From contig OX485806.1 in the NCBI GenBank assembly GCA_950295325.1, positions 10,166,001-10,230,000 of the forward strand: a DNA stretch of 64,000 bases, given 5' to 3'. The DNA is from Polytrichum commune (Eukaryota > Streptophyta > Polytrichopsida > Polytrichales > Polytrichaceae). The position numbers and the translations under genes are program-made. Numbering within the stretch: position 1 is the first letter of the stretch; every line of letters begins with the position of its first letter. This document shows positions 43,900-57,600 of this stretch, piece after piece. The notes below the pieces were generated by a model that was not told where the DNA came from, made no database searches, and was given only the letters and a program-made list of their open reading frames with translations.

Positions 43900-46300
43900 T
43901 GTGAAGATCCTAGTGTTTTGTGGTAGGTGATAGGGCGGTCCTTTTTGAACCGAACGAAGGATTTATTTGTTGATACTTGCAATATTGCTATATGTGCACA
44001 TTGCAACCAATGACATACCTCCATGTGTGGTGTACACGCATTAATGTAATGTATACAAACCACAATGTAGGGCTTTTGAACATTAATTTCCTCGCATTTT
44101 CGAGAATGTGTCATGTCCCAAGCTACATATGTGCTGTGTAATGTTGTACTTTGCCAACTAATAATGAATATTGTGAGTATTGTGTGTAAGCGGTATACAA
44201 TAGTCAAATGATGCACCCCGTGGGTCGTTCCCTTGCAATTTAGCTCAAGAAGACTCACGGTGAGACATCACGTAAATTTATATTCGCTTGAGAACTACCA
44301 TGCCTCATTAATATGTTCGGTCTCTAATTAATAATCCCTCTCTTCTCCTTATGATATGAATATAATTATTGGAGTGAACACAATCTCATTATCTTAATTC
44401 TTACTCTCAATGTAAGGCATCATTGATAATAAGAACCATTAGATTTAAAGAAAGCTTCAAGAGGTGTAACAATATCCTTGATAATAATATAGTGTTCAAT
44501 AAATTGTATGAATCCTTAATGTTAGTAGTTCATAAACATTAATCACACAAATGATAGTAATCTTATAATGATGAAGAAGATCTAATATTCTTGAGTCTTC
44601 CTTTTTAAACTCAAGTGTTACTACTTATAATATTGTAACTTGACATGTATGCATATAGTAGTTATAATTTCGTGAACACATCATTGATTGTTTTGCAATG
44701 TCACGTTTAACATTCAAAGTGTTTTAATGACAAGAATAATTATAACTCTCTTGAGGTTTATTCAAGAGAAAGAACTCATCTTTGATTGTTAATGACATCC
44801 AACAACTCACAAAGTATCTTAAGAGAAGAAGCATTTTTACTACAAAGTATTTCTTGATGACAAGAAGATAAATCTATCTCTCTTGAGTTTTGCTCAAGAG
44901 AGAGAGAGAGATCTTCTCTTGAATAGATAATCCTTCAAATTGTAATGACATCCAACAACTCACAAAGAATCTTAAAGTAAGAAGCTTCAATAACAATTGT
45001 AGTAAGTAGATTATCTTATATCAATATTACTTCATTCATATGTATTCAAACTTTGATATGAATTAATGTCTTCATCATTCTTGTTAATCATAAGTTCAAC
45101 AATCAATATGTAGTATAATATGTATAATACTTATAAGTCAATTATGTAGTTTTCAATAATAAGCTCCTCCTCTTTTGAAAGAGTTGCAATCGTTAAGTTG
45201 TTTTGTTTAAATCATAACATGCATATAATTATTCAATCATTCAATCACATGTATATTTATAATTTCCTTTTGAGGAGATCAACGATAAGTTCCGCTTTGA
45301 GAGATAATCTTGTTTCCTTCATTCAAGTTGACAATCGCTTTCTCAATTCAATCTCTCTCAAAGTCCCATTGATTCTCCAATTTGTCTTGAGCGCTTTGTT
45401 CTCACCCTCACACTATCTTTTGAGTTCTTTCTCAAAAGAGTCTACTCAATCTACTCTAGTCTCGGTTGCTCAATCACTTAAGCTACAAAGTACCATTGAC
45501 GACTCGTAGTTCAAATTGAGAGAGGTAGAAAGATCACACGCATTTGTAGAAAAGATAAGTGTATTGCAAAAGTTCCTCGAGAGGAGAGTTACAAAAGCTT
45601 CAAGTGATTCTTGACACTCAAATTTAAGATAACTTCGTTGTGTAGAAAATGAGGTGTAGGTCTCCTAAATTGCTTCCCTTATATAGTCTTTTCTTCCTAT
45701 CCAAAATCTATACTAAGAGTGGTTGTTAACTTCCACTTCCCTAGATACTATCCATCTTCAATATATGTAGATGATATCTATTCTAAACGGTTATAACCGT
45801 TTTACTATTCAAATGTTCAAATCTCTAAGATTCTACTATATCCTTGTCGTAGATACATTGCAATTCCTTTTGAAAATGCAATCAAATCTTCTCATTTGCT
45901 TGATTCCAATGATTTGTACTAGTAGAATCTACCTTTGTCCTATATGCTCATAATGCATCTTCAAAATAGTTCTTAATCTAATATCCCAACATTCCTAATA
46001 TTCCATAATCATGTCTTTCAAAATGTCCCCGATTCTCATATATACTTCATAATCATATCTCCTCAATAGTCATTTAATCCTCAAAACCCACATTCTATAT
46101 GTTCCCTAATACTCCTTGTAATTGCTTTCATAATTGTCTTCAAAATACTTATACTTAGATAAGTGGCATATAATCCTAGTCCTAATATGCCACATAATGT
46201 TCCTCTATACCCTTATATTCCTCCCCTATAAGTCCTTACAAAAACTCCCCCTTTCTAATACTAAGTTCCCTTTGCTAAACGGCCGAGTACCTATCTCCGC
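43900..46300. other. AT-rich stretch, no supportable gene
   Basis: Contains a local duplication (GACATCCAACAACTCACAAAG at about 44795 and 44949) and inverted CTCTTGAG / CTCAAGAG segments. A promoter-like CTTATATAG lies near 45680. It could be part of a decayed LTR element, but no terminal repeats or protein motifs support this. Confidence 0.35.
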
Positions 46301-46339
46301 GGATAAGGGCGCCTAAGACCGCGCGTCTTCCTTGCAATG

Positions 46340-46390
46340 CCGTGGTAAGGGGGCCTATTCCCGTGGTAAGGGGGCCTATTCCCGTGGTAG
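46340..46390. repeat. 21-bp tandem repeat
   Basis: CCGTGGTAAGGGGGCCTATT plus C occurs at 46340 and 46361 with a partial third copy at 46382. Confidence 0.85.
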
Positions 46391-46574
46391 AGAACCTCCG
46401 AGCTCTCCGCTTCTCTCCTCCCTCCTCCCTCCTCCATTGCTTCCTTGGTGAAGCTTCTTCAAGTTTCTCTCAAAATTGATGTTCCTCTTGTTGTTGAGTA
46501 GTGTAGCAATCAACATTTTGTTGTTGGGTAGTTGAGCATTCAACATCAACGTTATGTCCCAAACACGGGCATTT

Positions 46575-46800
46575 GTACGAAGAAGTTCCTGATGAACGTT
46601 CCCACGTTCATCACGTTCCCACGTTCCCAACTGAGTTCACACACACGTTCCCATGTTCCCAATCTAGTTCCCCTGCACGTTCCCATGTTCCCACTGAAGT
46701 TCCTATACACGTTCCCATAAACGTTCCCATGTTCCCACTCAAGTTCCCATGAACGTTCCCGGGGTCCAGATGGCATTCACATACACGTTCCCACGTTGAA
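46575..46800. repeat. Minisatellite of CACGTTCCCATGTTCCCA units
   Basis: Units of about 33-36 bp combine ACGTTCCCA, TGTTCCCA and AGTTCC in changing order; at least five are recognisable. The Gly/Asn/Val-rich frames on the minus strand come from the repeat. Confidence 0.8.
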
Positions 46801-49800
46801 TTTTGGTCAAACTTCACGTGTTTTGCAATTTTGGGACTCCCAAAAGTCCCATAATGTTTAATATCATGTTTTTGCAAATTGCAGAAGAGTTTTTTGCTAA
46901 TTTGTTGATTCTTGCAGTGCCGACAAACCTTAGTCACAGGTCTGCATTTAAATGGGATCTTGGGCCGCTACACTTTGGAAAATATCTTCAATGTATGGAG
47001 ATGGTATAGATGGTCTCAAACAATTGTTGGATTTTCGAGCTAAATGTTTATGAATCTGTCATGTTGATGCGCTTGCAAATGACTGATAGAACTCTTGACA
47101 AAGAGTTTTCTGCAGAAGGTTGTGATAATTTGTTGGTTTTTGTTGAGGAAGATCTTGGAAGGCGCATTTGTTTAGTTGTGTTCAGAATAACATTGTCTTA
47201 TAAGCAACGCAATAGTCATAACATCACTCAATAATGCGGGTTCTAGGAATATAACAATCCGATGCTACATGTTGGGAGCTCACATGAAAATTGAGTTTCT
47301 ATCAGACTGCGTTACACCTTGGCTTATGTTCCCTAATGAATAATTGATGAAAGCTTAGGATATTATTGATGAACATACAAAAGAACCAGGGCTAATAAAA
47401 AAAACTATATTTTTGGGTTAGTGGAAAATCCACTATCATCATCAAACAACTTCGCTCGAAATAGTTCCAATTTTGACCAAGTAAGAGGCGCTTCATACCC
47501 AAGAATCGGGGAGGCAAATGCCCGCTGCTTACTACAGTGGACCTCTAGAGAAAAGATCGTTCTAGAAGCAATTGGGACTTGCATATTCCTCTTATGATCC
47601 AATTGTAATACTTGAAATTAGATTGTGAGAGCATATAGTCACGGGTAGATCACTTAGTGCATTTTAAAAACGACATGCGGCATAATATAGAGAGGATTAT
47701 AATCATTAGAAATAAAAATTATAAAGGAATTCCAAATAATGAAGGGGCCATTAAATGTAGACAATCCCATTATAAGTAAGTTAGATGGACATAAAACGTG
47801 GGCCATTATTTTTTTGTAAAATTAATAGAGGGGCTGAAGATAAAGATCCTAGAAGGTATGTTTAGTATGTTTGCTATGGTCTCCTATGTGTTTTCTTCAT
47901 AACTCTGTTTGCAATGGTATTACTGTTTGCACCCTTCTTTGTTTCCATGTTTTCCCTCAACACTTGTCAATTGTGTTAGGAAGTAGATTAGCTTTTATTA
48001 CTTAAAAGGAATATAGAGTACAAAAAATTGCAGTGACTTGGACGATATAAGTAATGGAAGGGTGCAAACAAATGGGCCATTTTTGAAATTTAAGTAATTA
48101 TAGGGAGGCTTTAATTCAACCCTTGAAGGTAAATAGCCCCAAAACAAAAAAAACCCCAACCGCACGTGGTGCACAAAAATGCCTTAGAGTGATCTACCCG
48201 TGCATATAGTTAAAGTTGTAACATGGACATGTTGCTACACGACAAAAGAAAGATCCAGCCTCTGTAGTCTTCATGTATCTTGCTTTTAGTGCATTCCAAA
48301 TGAATCGTATGAGTCTTCTATTTCTAATGCTAGTCTGTAACATGTTAACTAAAATTAAGTAGTCGATTAAGCCGTAGTATTTTGTTATATGCTCTTTTAG
48401 AGCCCAATTGTGGTTTTGCGGTTCAGTTACAATTTACTCTGGGGCCAAATGAATGCAAGGGTCAAAAACCTTGATAAGAATCGGAGTTCTTTTCGGGTCA
48501 GCTTGCCCTACAACAAACTGGTGTGTTTCCACACGTGGGGAATGGCACTAACATTGTTATGCTTTCAGCTTGCATTTTGTTGGCAACGCCAACAAAGGCT
48601 CTAGGAGCTCAATCAAATTGATGAATGACTTATCATGCCTACTTATCAAGGTTCATCCCATTTTGTTTGCATAACAATGTAAAGAATGCTAAAAGCTTAT
48701 AACACGATGAAAGAAATTATTATTATTATTATTTTTTCTTTTTTCTTTTTCTTTTTCTTTATGTTTTTTGGCTCAGAAATTCCCAAGTTATTCCCAATCC
48801 AAAGCTTTGCATAGCTTTCTCTCGGGGGGTGCACTGTACTAAACATGTACGAGTATACGTGAGTGCACAGGAGGGGTATTGATTTGGACCTTGCCGTATT
48901 ACGTATACATATGATATACATGTTATAATTTATAGTTACGTACGTATATGGAAGGCCTTTAAAAAGTATACAATAATTGTACTTGTATGGTACTGTTACT
49001 ATACTACATATCATAAGTTTTCATATTGGATGAAATTAGGATTAACTAGGATTAACGATTTGCGTTAGCAACCTTATAGGGTAGTATGAACCATGTACAA
49101 GGTGTCAAGGTAATATCGGGGAAAGAGACAATATTAGGGTTTTGAAATGATTCGTTCAGCTCAAAGTAACAAGGAGATTGGTTTATGTTGGTATCAAAAA
49201 GGGGCTAACAACAAGTGGACATATGATCTTACTGATCATTTGATGGTAGACTTAGAGATAATAATTGCATTGGCTACAATGACATATATTGGTGAATCAA
49301 ATGTTTATGAGTTACATCCGGGAGATGAAAAAAATTTCAACGACTTTGCTGATGAAAGCTAGGATATTTTTTTATACATATTATAGGGGTTGATTATTGT
49401 TCAAAAGTATATTTGTATACTTATGTTAATGACTATATATGAATGGATATTTTTTTTGTGTATACATATTGTCACTTGTATATTTATTGTTGCAATTGTA
49501 TGTGTATTACTTCATTTCACAAAAAATAACTTGTATATAGGGGGTTTTTAGAGTATGCAATGAACGCACGTGATTCTAGGTTTTAATGAAAGGTGCACCC
49601 CCCGAGAGCTTTCTAAGCATCCAATTGTTATATTTTGAGAGCTCATTGAACGAGCACTAAGTGTTGAATAATGTTACATTCAATCTAGTCTTGTTTAATC
49701 ATAATGTTGTGAAGTACTTATCAAATTAAGACCGGTTTACCAATATGGATTGTAAAATTTGGAGTGGTATTGAATAGATTCCAAAAAAATTGGTCATCCC

Positions 49801-51640
49801 ATTGATACAATCCACCCTCTATATTTGTTAACAATTCGGAGCAAGGAAACTTGTAACACTTAATTGGTGTCAATATCTTAACACTTATCGGGGGTAGCAT
49901 AGACAATTTGTAACACTAACATGAATAATACTTATGTGACTTTAGAATTAAAAAATAATAATACTTATATTAAAAAAATGAAAAATGATTCAAATACACA
50001 AGATATGAATGTCATCATACATCTAAGCATAATGAAAGAACGAATATGAAGGAGTTTGATGAGATTTTTGTGCACGCCAAGATCTTTATTCCTTTTGAAG
50101 TGTTCAATTGCGTTAAGTGAGAGGGGTGTAACATCATTAGGTTTTTGTTCCAATTATTTTTTCAACATCACCAATGCAATTTCAACATCCTTGAATCTTA
50201 CTCTATCTACCACCACATCACCAATTTGCACATTGTCAGCTTCTTCAATGGGTTCATTATCAACTACATGTCTTTCATCAAGCATACCTATAATTTTCTC
50301 CTCAATAGGTATGTTGGGGATTGTTTAGATCAAATTCCAATTCATAATTGATGAATTCATGTGCATTCATAGTGGGTCTAGTTACACTTCTTGCAGAAGT
50401 CAAATACATGATGAACCTAATTCAATTTCATTCCAGTTATAAAATTTCATAGCTCCACTTTCATCCAAATTATCACTTAACAAGGTGAATTTATTGAAAA
50501 TGAGAGCATAATTTTTTTAAACCCGCTTAATAGTTAACAATCAATGCTTACTAGTGTATTTTTTGGATTTATTTTTTGGGAGCACAATTTTCCTTAACAC
50601 ATAGACAATTTTAACACTTATCAAGGTAACACATATCAAGGTGAGATGCACGCTAGGAACCAATGTTGGTCTAATATAGAGGTGAATGCATGATACCAAT
50701 GATCAACACCAATAAACAATGGTATCAAAGAACCTACCAATGGTTATCCAAATTTTAATTCCAATCAAATATGGACATTTGGTGGGTACGTCAAGGTGAG
50801 ATAAATTTGTATACACGAGTTATTATTTAAATCAATAACATCCTAAACCATATTGATACTAGGCCGATTTATTACTTCAATTTAAAGGTCCTTGCATGAT
50901 ATATAGACCCAAATGGTATGGAATACACAAATACCGTCAAATAGCCATACCCTACTCGTATCCCAAAATGTGAAATCCTCATTATAGATACCCAAATGGT
51001 ATAAAACTTAGTCGATACCAGTCCAACACTGGTAAGAACCTTAAGAACAAACCAAAATCATAGAATTTATATGAGTTCATCCTTTTTGATGAACATAACT
51101 TTCTTCAACCGAGTGACCAAGTTGGATGGGGCCGGGAATATGTCACATAAGGTGCTAGAATCATACCTTATGAATGCTTGTCTAAGCAGATTCAACCTGG
51201 TAAACTCATGTGAGGCACCGTCACTGACCATTATTAGAATGGAACAGTTGATAGCAGCTAAATAATGTCATGGAATCACAATCAGATGGGGTTGACTTTA
51301 ATATGCACATGATACAGTAAGCTTAGCTTTATGAAAGAAAATAACATAACTCTTAATTCATGCATTCATTCATACGTCAACTATAGAATTATCACGCAAC
51401 ACCACAAATCAACACGTCTGTTCCTGAAGTCTATTAAAGACCACACAGTTTATTATGATGCAAAAGTGTATATATGAAACAAAAGAAGCACACTCTATAT
51501 TTCAAATTCCGACACTTCAAAATCTACTCTGCACATTTATGGGTTGTGCTTCCACATCTTTGCCACTATGTGAATCGACTGAGATCGATCTGAACATGTC
51601 AATTTTACATTCTATGTTCGTTGAAAAACCGGAAGAGCTT
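46800..51640. other. AT-rich stretch, no supportable gene
   Basis: Small open frames (for example 47010-47234 and 49147-49362) show no family motif, no splice partners and no neighbouring exons. A TTA/TTC microsatellite lies at about 48715-48765. Confidence 0.4.
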
Positions 51641-51646
51641 CTGGAA

Positions 51647-54600
51647 CTAATTTGAAGCTGGTGCTTGTTCCGCAGCCAGACATTTCTCAATTTCTTCGTT
51701 CTTTTCCTGTACACTGTGGAAATGTCTGCGTCTCCCATGACCTTCATGACAACAAAAAGAAAACACCCAACAATCAGAAGGTGTACAACAAATCGAACTT
51801 CCCTCAAGATTTCATTTGTGATCAGATCCAATATTGCTGTTGGAAAAGGCCACTGAATCGATCGTGGGTAGGAATGTAAGATTTCATTTTAGATCAAAAT
51901 TCAGATGTTGCTGTTGGAAAAGGGCACTGAATCGATCCCAGGTTTGAGGACGAGATATAGTACCAGGTAGAAGCCATGTGAATTCGAGCGGATGAAGCTT
52001 TTGTACACTCTGAAGTTGTATATTTACTGCACACAATCCCACCAAAAATTGTTTCCTGAGGAGAAGGATCACAAACTTTACAAGTTGTGGTCTCTACACA
52101 AACATTGAGGCTCGGCCACTACTTCACTGACCGACGTAGATTGTAACATTGCAATCAATTCCACAAACCCACTCTATTGGAGGAATATGATGAACTCGTG
52201 CAAACTATTCTCAAAGTGAATGCAAGAAAAACGTTTGAAAGGAAAATTCTATCCACAAGGAGAGGTGGACTTAAGGTAGACAAACCTTATTCGGTTACTT
52301 TTCTTATTGGGACACCTATATTTGAGTGGTATGTGGTTTGATATGGCTCCAAGAACGGATACCAAAGAAACATGTGTTTAAAAGAGATTGGACTACGTGT
52401 TCAAAATATGTTAGTCATTCTAAGTTTAATAATCCACATGATTGAAGGGACTTGTATGATTGTTTAATGAGCACGAGAATCTTCGCTTTGATAGTGCATA
52501 AGATACGTATATGAGCTCTAAAATTCATGAGGAAAGCGGCTATGGTATTGACTTGGATTTGGTAACCAGCTCGTACTAATTGCATGTTTCATCATATCCT
52601 ACGAGAAATGGGCTTGGTAGGAAAAAGTAACCATTAAGACCCACCTACCTTAAGAGCTATTCCAAGAGCCACTACATGCCTAATCTTTCCTACCATGTAC
52701 CACTCTAAACTCCGTAATATCACACTTGTGGCAACCAAAGTGCACGTGATATTGAGGAGTTTTGTAGTGTCAACATGGATGCGTGATGAAAGGGAAGTAG
52801 TGTAGCATGTGACACTATGGAATAACACAGAGTCAACGTTGCAACAATAATGACAAATCATTACAATGATGACAACGTGGTTTATTAGAATGTCAAAACC
52901 TGTGTGATATATGAAAGGGGAAACGTGACAACAAGGAGTGACATTTAAACTGAGGACATCCGTTCCCTAGGGTTTTGTGATACAAGAGAAGGAGTGGCAT
53001 TAAGAGGGTTGATATTACGGAGTTTAGAGTGCACATGCCTAATCTTTCCTACCATGTGATAAATTTTGATCCAAAAGAAGTCTTTGATGACATTAACTCT
53101 AGATTTTGCTCCCCAAAACACAAGTTTGCAGCAACACCCATCACGTGTGGTGTGAAGTGAAAGACGTACCACTATACTGATTGTAAGCTTTTTCAATTCT
53201 TAAATCTGGTTTTTCAACATCAGATTGGGTGCCACCCAAATGGTCACCGGAGAAGAGAGCACCTCCTCCTCTTTTTAAGAGTAAAACCACGTGTCCCTGC
53301 ATCAAAATACAAAAACAACAAAAAATTACTCTTCAACTTGAATATCTAGGCATACATTCAAACCACTTGTGTCTATTCAAAAATCCATCAAGAATGCCCA
53401 GATGGGATAGGATTCTACATGGGTGATAAGACACGGAGGAAGTGTAAGGTAGATGTGTCTAATTCGGTTACTTATCTTAGTCGGACACCTATATTTGAGT
53501 GGTATGTGGTTTGGTGTGGCTCCCAAAACGGACACGATACCCAAAAGCCCATCATGTGTTAAAACGAGACTGGATTGCGTGCTCAAAACATGATAACCAT
53601 TCTAAGCTCAATAGCTATTGACATAATTTAGGGAGGGGGGGACCTATATGACCATGTGATGAGCACAAGGGTGTTCTATTTGATTATGAATAAGATATTC
53701 ACATGAGCTCCAAAAGTTATGAGGAAAATGGCTACGACCTAGATTTGGATTTCATGACCATCTCATACTAATCACACGATTCATATCCTAGGAGAAGTGA
53801 GCTGGTTGGAAAGAAGTAACCAGTTAAGACACATCTACCTTGATTGGAATGTCGTGAAGAAGCCTCATAAGATCACAAGTTGAAGCACGCAAGAGGAGTT
53901 TTTTATCATTTATCATTAATCTTACTCTGTTTAAAATGTTCTTCGTGTCATTTCCTTTGATCAATTAGAAAGTACCTCTGTGTGGCCTGGAGTAAATATC
54001 AGCTCGGTGTCAGGTCCAAGGCTCCAGGGACCTTCACCCTGCAGTTTCATCTCTACACATTCGGTCCCAGCTTGCACCTGCGCATCAGTTACATCAAACG
54101 CCATCAAAACCACTTTTCACAAGCAGATCAAACTTTCAGGGTTACCTGGAATCAATCGATCTCCATAGCTTCATATATTTCTAGAAACCCTCATTTTGAG
54201 ATTCAATACAGCTATTTGTACTCAAAATCAAACACATGGAATCTCAAATGGCATCAGCCTATCCAAGGCTATGATCGGGGAGAACCGGCAGTTAGTTACA
54301 GATGAACCGGTTGAGTTTGAGAAATAACCGGTTGAAGTTCAAGACTGCAGGAAAACTACCCATCATTTTAGAGGAATCTATAGAGAATACCCCAACTTAA
54401 TAAAGGAAAACCGAAGGATGCCATCAACATGTAACCGGTTGGACTTGCAAACACACTAGGATCTCAACCGATTAGTATGCCCAAAAATCTCCCCGATCAC
54501 TGATCCAAGGGAGCACTGAGGTCCAATACAGAATGCTTCCTTGGTTCCGATTTCAACACTTGTCAGTCCCTATTCATCAAGACCCAATACTTCTCCTTGC

Positions 54601-57600
54601 AGGATTTATGGCAAGTTGCAGGTCTCCGAACCATACTTCCTTACATTTACAGAATTCTTACTTCCCAATTCAGACACTTCTAACCCACTTATATAACAGC
54701 ATCTCCCCAGCAAAAAAAAATCAGAGCTTACTTCTAGCTCATGGAGAATGCGGTCACAGTTGAAACGGGCTTGCCAGCGTTGATGATCTGCAATATCATC
54801 TCTGTATCCAGGTGTACAAACAATCACATTTTAAGGCTCAAAAGCAAAGGCACAGAAGCAGATGTAATCTTATCCTCTCTAAGTTGTTTACTTACACGCA
54901 AGACCAAAATAAAAGAAAAGGCCATGAATCGCCAAGTAAAGAAAGAAAGGAAAAAAAAATGAGGGAATGTGGCTTTGACAAAAGAGGCTTTGTCCCAAAA
55001 TGATATTTTAAAAAGACTTATTTGTTTATTACTAGCTCTTTTCATATTAAACTCAAAACTTCACTGAGCTTTCATTGAGGTTTAGCAAACCTTATCCATT
55101 AGGTTATGACATGCATTATCCAAGCCTTATTAGCACTCAAAGACAGTCTTCATAGTACCTCTATCCCATGGTATGGGACAGAGTCATATGAGGAGTGTTT
55201 GGGCACATTAGTGGGAGCTGATGAGGTGCACATAGTTACTTGTCCAACGATGTGATTGGATTGGGGGGGGGGGTTGATCTTTTTGGAGTTGACAAACTCG
55301 CTAACAAGCTAATATAAGATGAGACAAGGGTAAGATATCCAAGATAAGAAGAGTTAAGAGTTAGAAGTAGTCAGCAAGATTACCACTAGGGATTACAAGT
55401 AGTTAACTAGATTGTCACTAATCCATTCTTATCCACTCGCTTCATAACAACATGGTTGAGTTCACCCTTGAGGCTTCATAATAGTCTAGTTTCGTGTATA
55501 GTTCATAATAATTTTAGTTACATGCTTGTCAAGAGAGCATCGAAGAGGCTTTTTGAAGCCCATGTGTACACTTTTGGTCGTTTGTAATGAAGTAGCCATC
55601 TCCTTCGGAGATGTGATGTGGTTTTTTTTGGTGCACTCCTTTGTGGTGCGCTATGTTGTGGCCTCCCCCTAACTAATGAAACTCACAAACACACTAAACA
55701 TAAATTTGAAGGTTTACTTACTTGTGTGTCAAAAACATGTAGCGCACACCACCCATAGCCTCAAACCTTTTTGCCAAACTCTCGGTATAGCGGGGACTGC
55801 AAAAAAATAGAAACACTCAAAATTTAATCTTTGTGGGAAGACATGTCAATTGACTCTACTTACAAAACAAGAAAATTATAGAACCATGAGGCTTTGCCCT
55901 TTCTTATGAAAGACTATAATTGTAGTTGTATACTTTGCTCATGCCAGTTCATGGCTATTTACTATACCTATAACCAACTATAGTCAATCAATTATTTTCA
56001 ATACATTTTAGGGAACAACTAGAATTAAGTAGATGTATATAACTATAGTTGACTAGATTTTAGAATAACTATGATTAACTACATTCTTTGACAGGTCAAA
56101 TCACGAACAACTATAGTTACGAAAGGCAACTAGTTAACTAATAGTTGAATTAACTGGTTAGTTGTCCAAGGTATGCAAGCTTTCACCATCCACGTTAAAT
56201 AAACTAGACCAAAAATAGCAAGAACAAGTAACGTCCAAGTGTGAACGCAAAGTGGTTAGAAAATTTGCTCTGGAAACATAGAAGTTAATGCATAGTCTCT
56301 TTCCTATAGATAGAGCCAACAAATAAGTATCACCCACTGCAATTAATATTTCTTCAGCTACATGTGACAACCAGGAGAACTAAACAAACAATGAGTGACA
56401 AATAGTTTTTTTATAACCCAAAATTAGGTCGCCCACCTGTCCACCAATATATTTCCATCTGGTCGAACAATGAAATACGAAGTTGCTGCAAATGAGAGTT
56501 TTGAGTGATATCCACAATGGTATACTCCCTGCAAAATATGACACAGACCTAGCAGAATTAAGGGTGGTCAATTCAGCATCAAATCCAAAAGAAGGATTAT
56601 GGGGATGGCATTGAAGAAAATCAGAAGGGAGATCCACCAAAAAGCTCGGGAAGAATGCAGTAGATCATGATCGACACCACCCATCAATGTGGGTTGATTA
56701 CGGAATTAGCTGCATTACTATGTCAGTGTCTAAAAAATTCTCATACACAATTTTTGTTGACGATGTAAAATTCTCAAACACGGAGTCAAGTATACCTCCA
56801 AGTTTTGAGGATCGACGGGAATAGGAAAGGATGCATGAACAGTCTTGATTTCTTTCAAAGGACTTTCGGTCCGAATGGAAGCCGTTGGACATGCTAGGAG
56901 AGCTTGTAATGCCACAAATCGCTCCTCTTGAGACTCTGGCTGGTGATACACAGCTGATTGCCCGCCAACCCGCTTAAAAACAGTCTGCCAAAACACAAAA
57001 CATTGAAGATGCTTGAAAAAATTCAAACAAAACATGCCCATCCATTGAGGATGTCGAATTCCTGGCCACATCTAATTTTTCTAAGAAACTCATCACCTCA
57101 CTTTGTCTCAAAGCTCGTAAGAAACATGTGATTGACACTTTGGCACAAATCCAAAAAGACGACTTCTGCAACACTAGACAAAAGTTCACAAAGGCATCAG
57201 TTCAGTTATTAGAAACACTCCCAGAAGAAAAAGAACAATACTCTTGGAGACGGTTTTTTGATAGGTTCACATGTAGTGATAGACGCTCGAGACGAGTGAT
57301 GTACTAGAACTTTTATCACTCAAAAGTGATGTTCTAGTACATCACTCATCTCGAGAGTCTAGCTATCAGTCATCACTTGATAGTGATAGTGAACACTCGT
57401 GACACAAAGAGCGCATCGATGCTCTAACTCATTTTGCAAACGAGTACTGTATTGCTAGATTAGTAATGTTCAAGAATTCGACATCTCCAGCGCTCTAGTG
57501 ATGTTCAACAATCTACAAGACTTCTGAGTACAGCAACACCCCAACTATAAAGCTTTGCCAACTTCGAAGTGGTAGACTAAACATAAGGTAGGCGTGCCTA

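Noticed and set aside
44300-46300. LTR retrotransposon
   Set aside because: No matching long terminal repeats, primer-binding site or polyprotein motif could be seen.
55540-55680. Possible non-LTR 3' untranslated end in an MBL gene intron
   Set aside because: Only a suggestive T-run and small inverted segments; no coding part, tail or target duplication identified.
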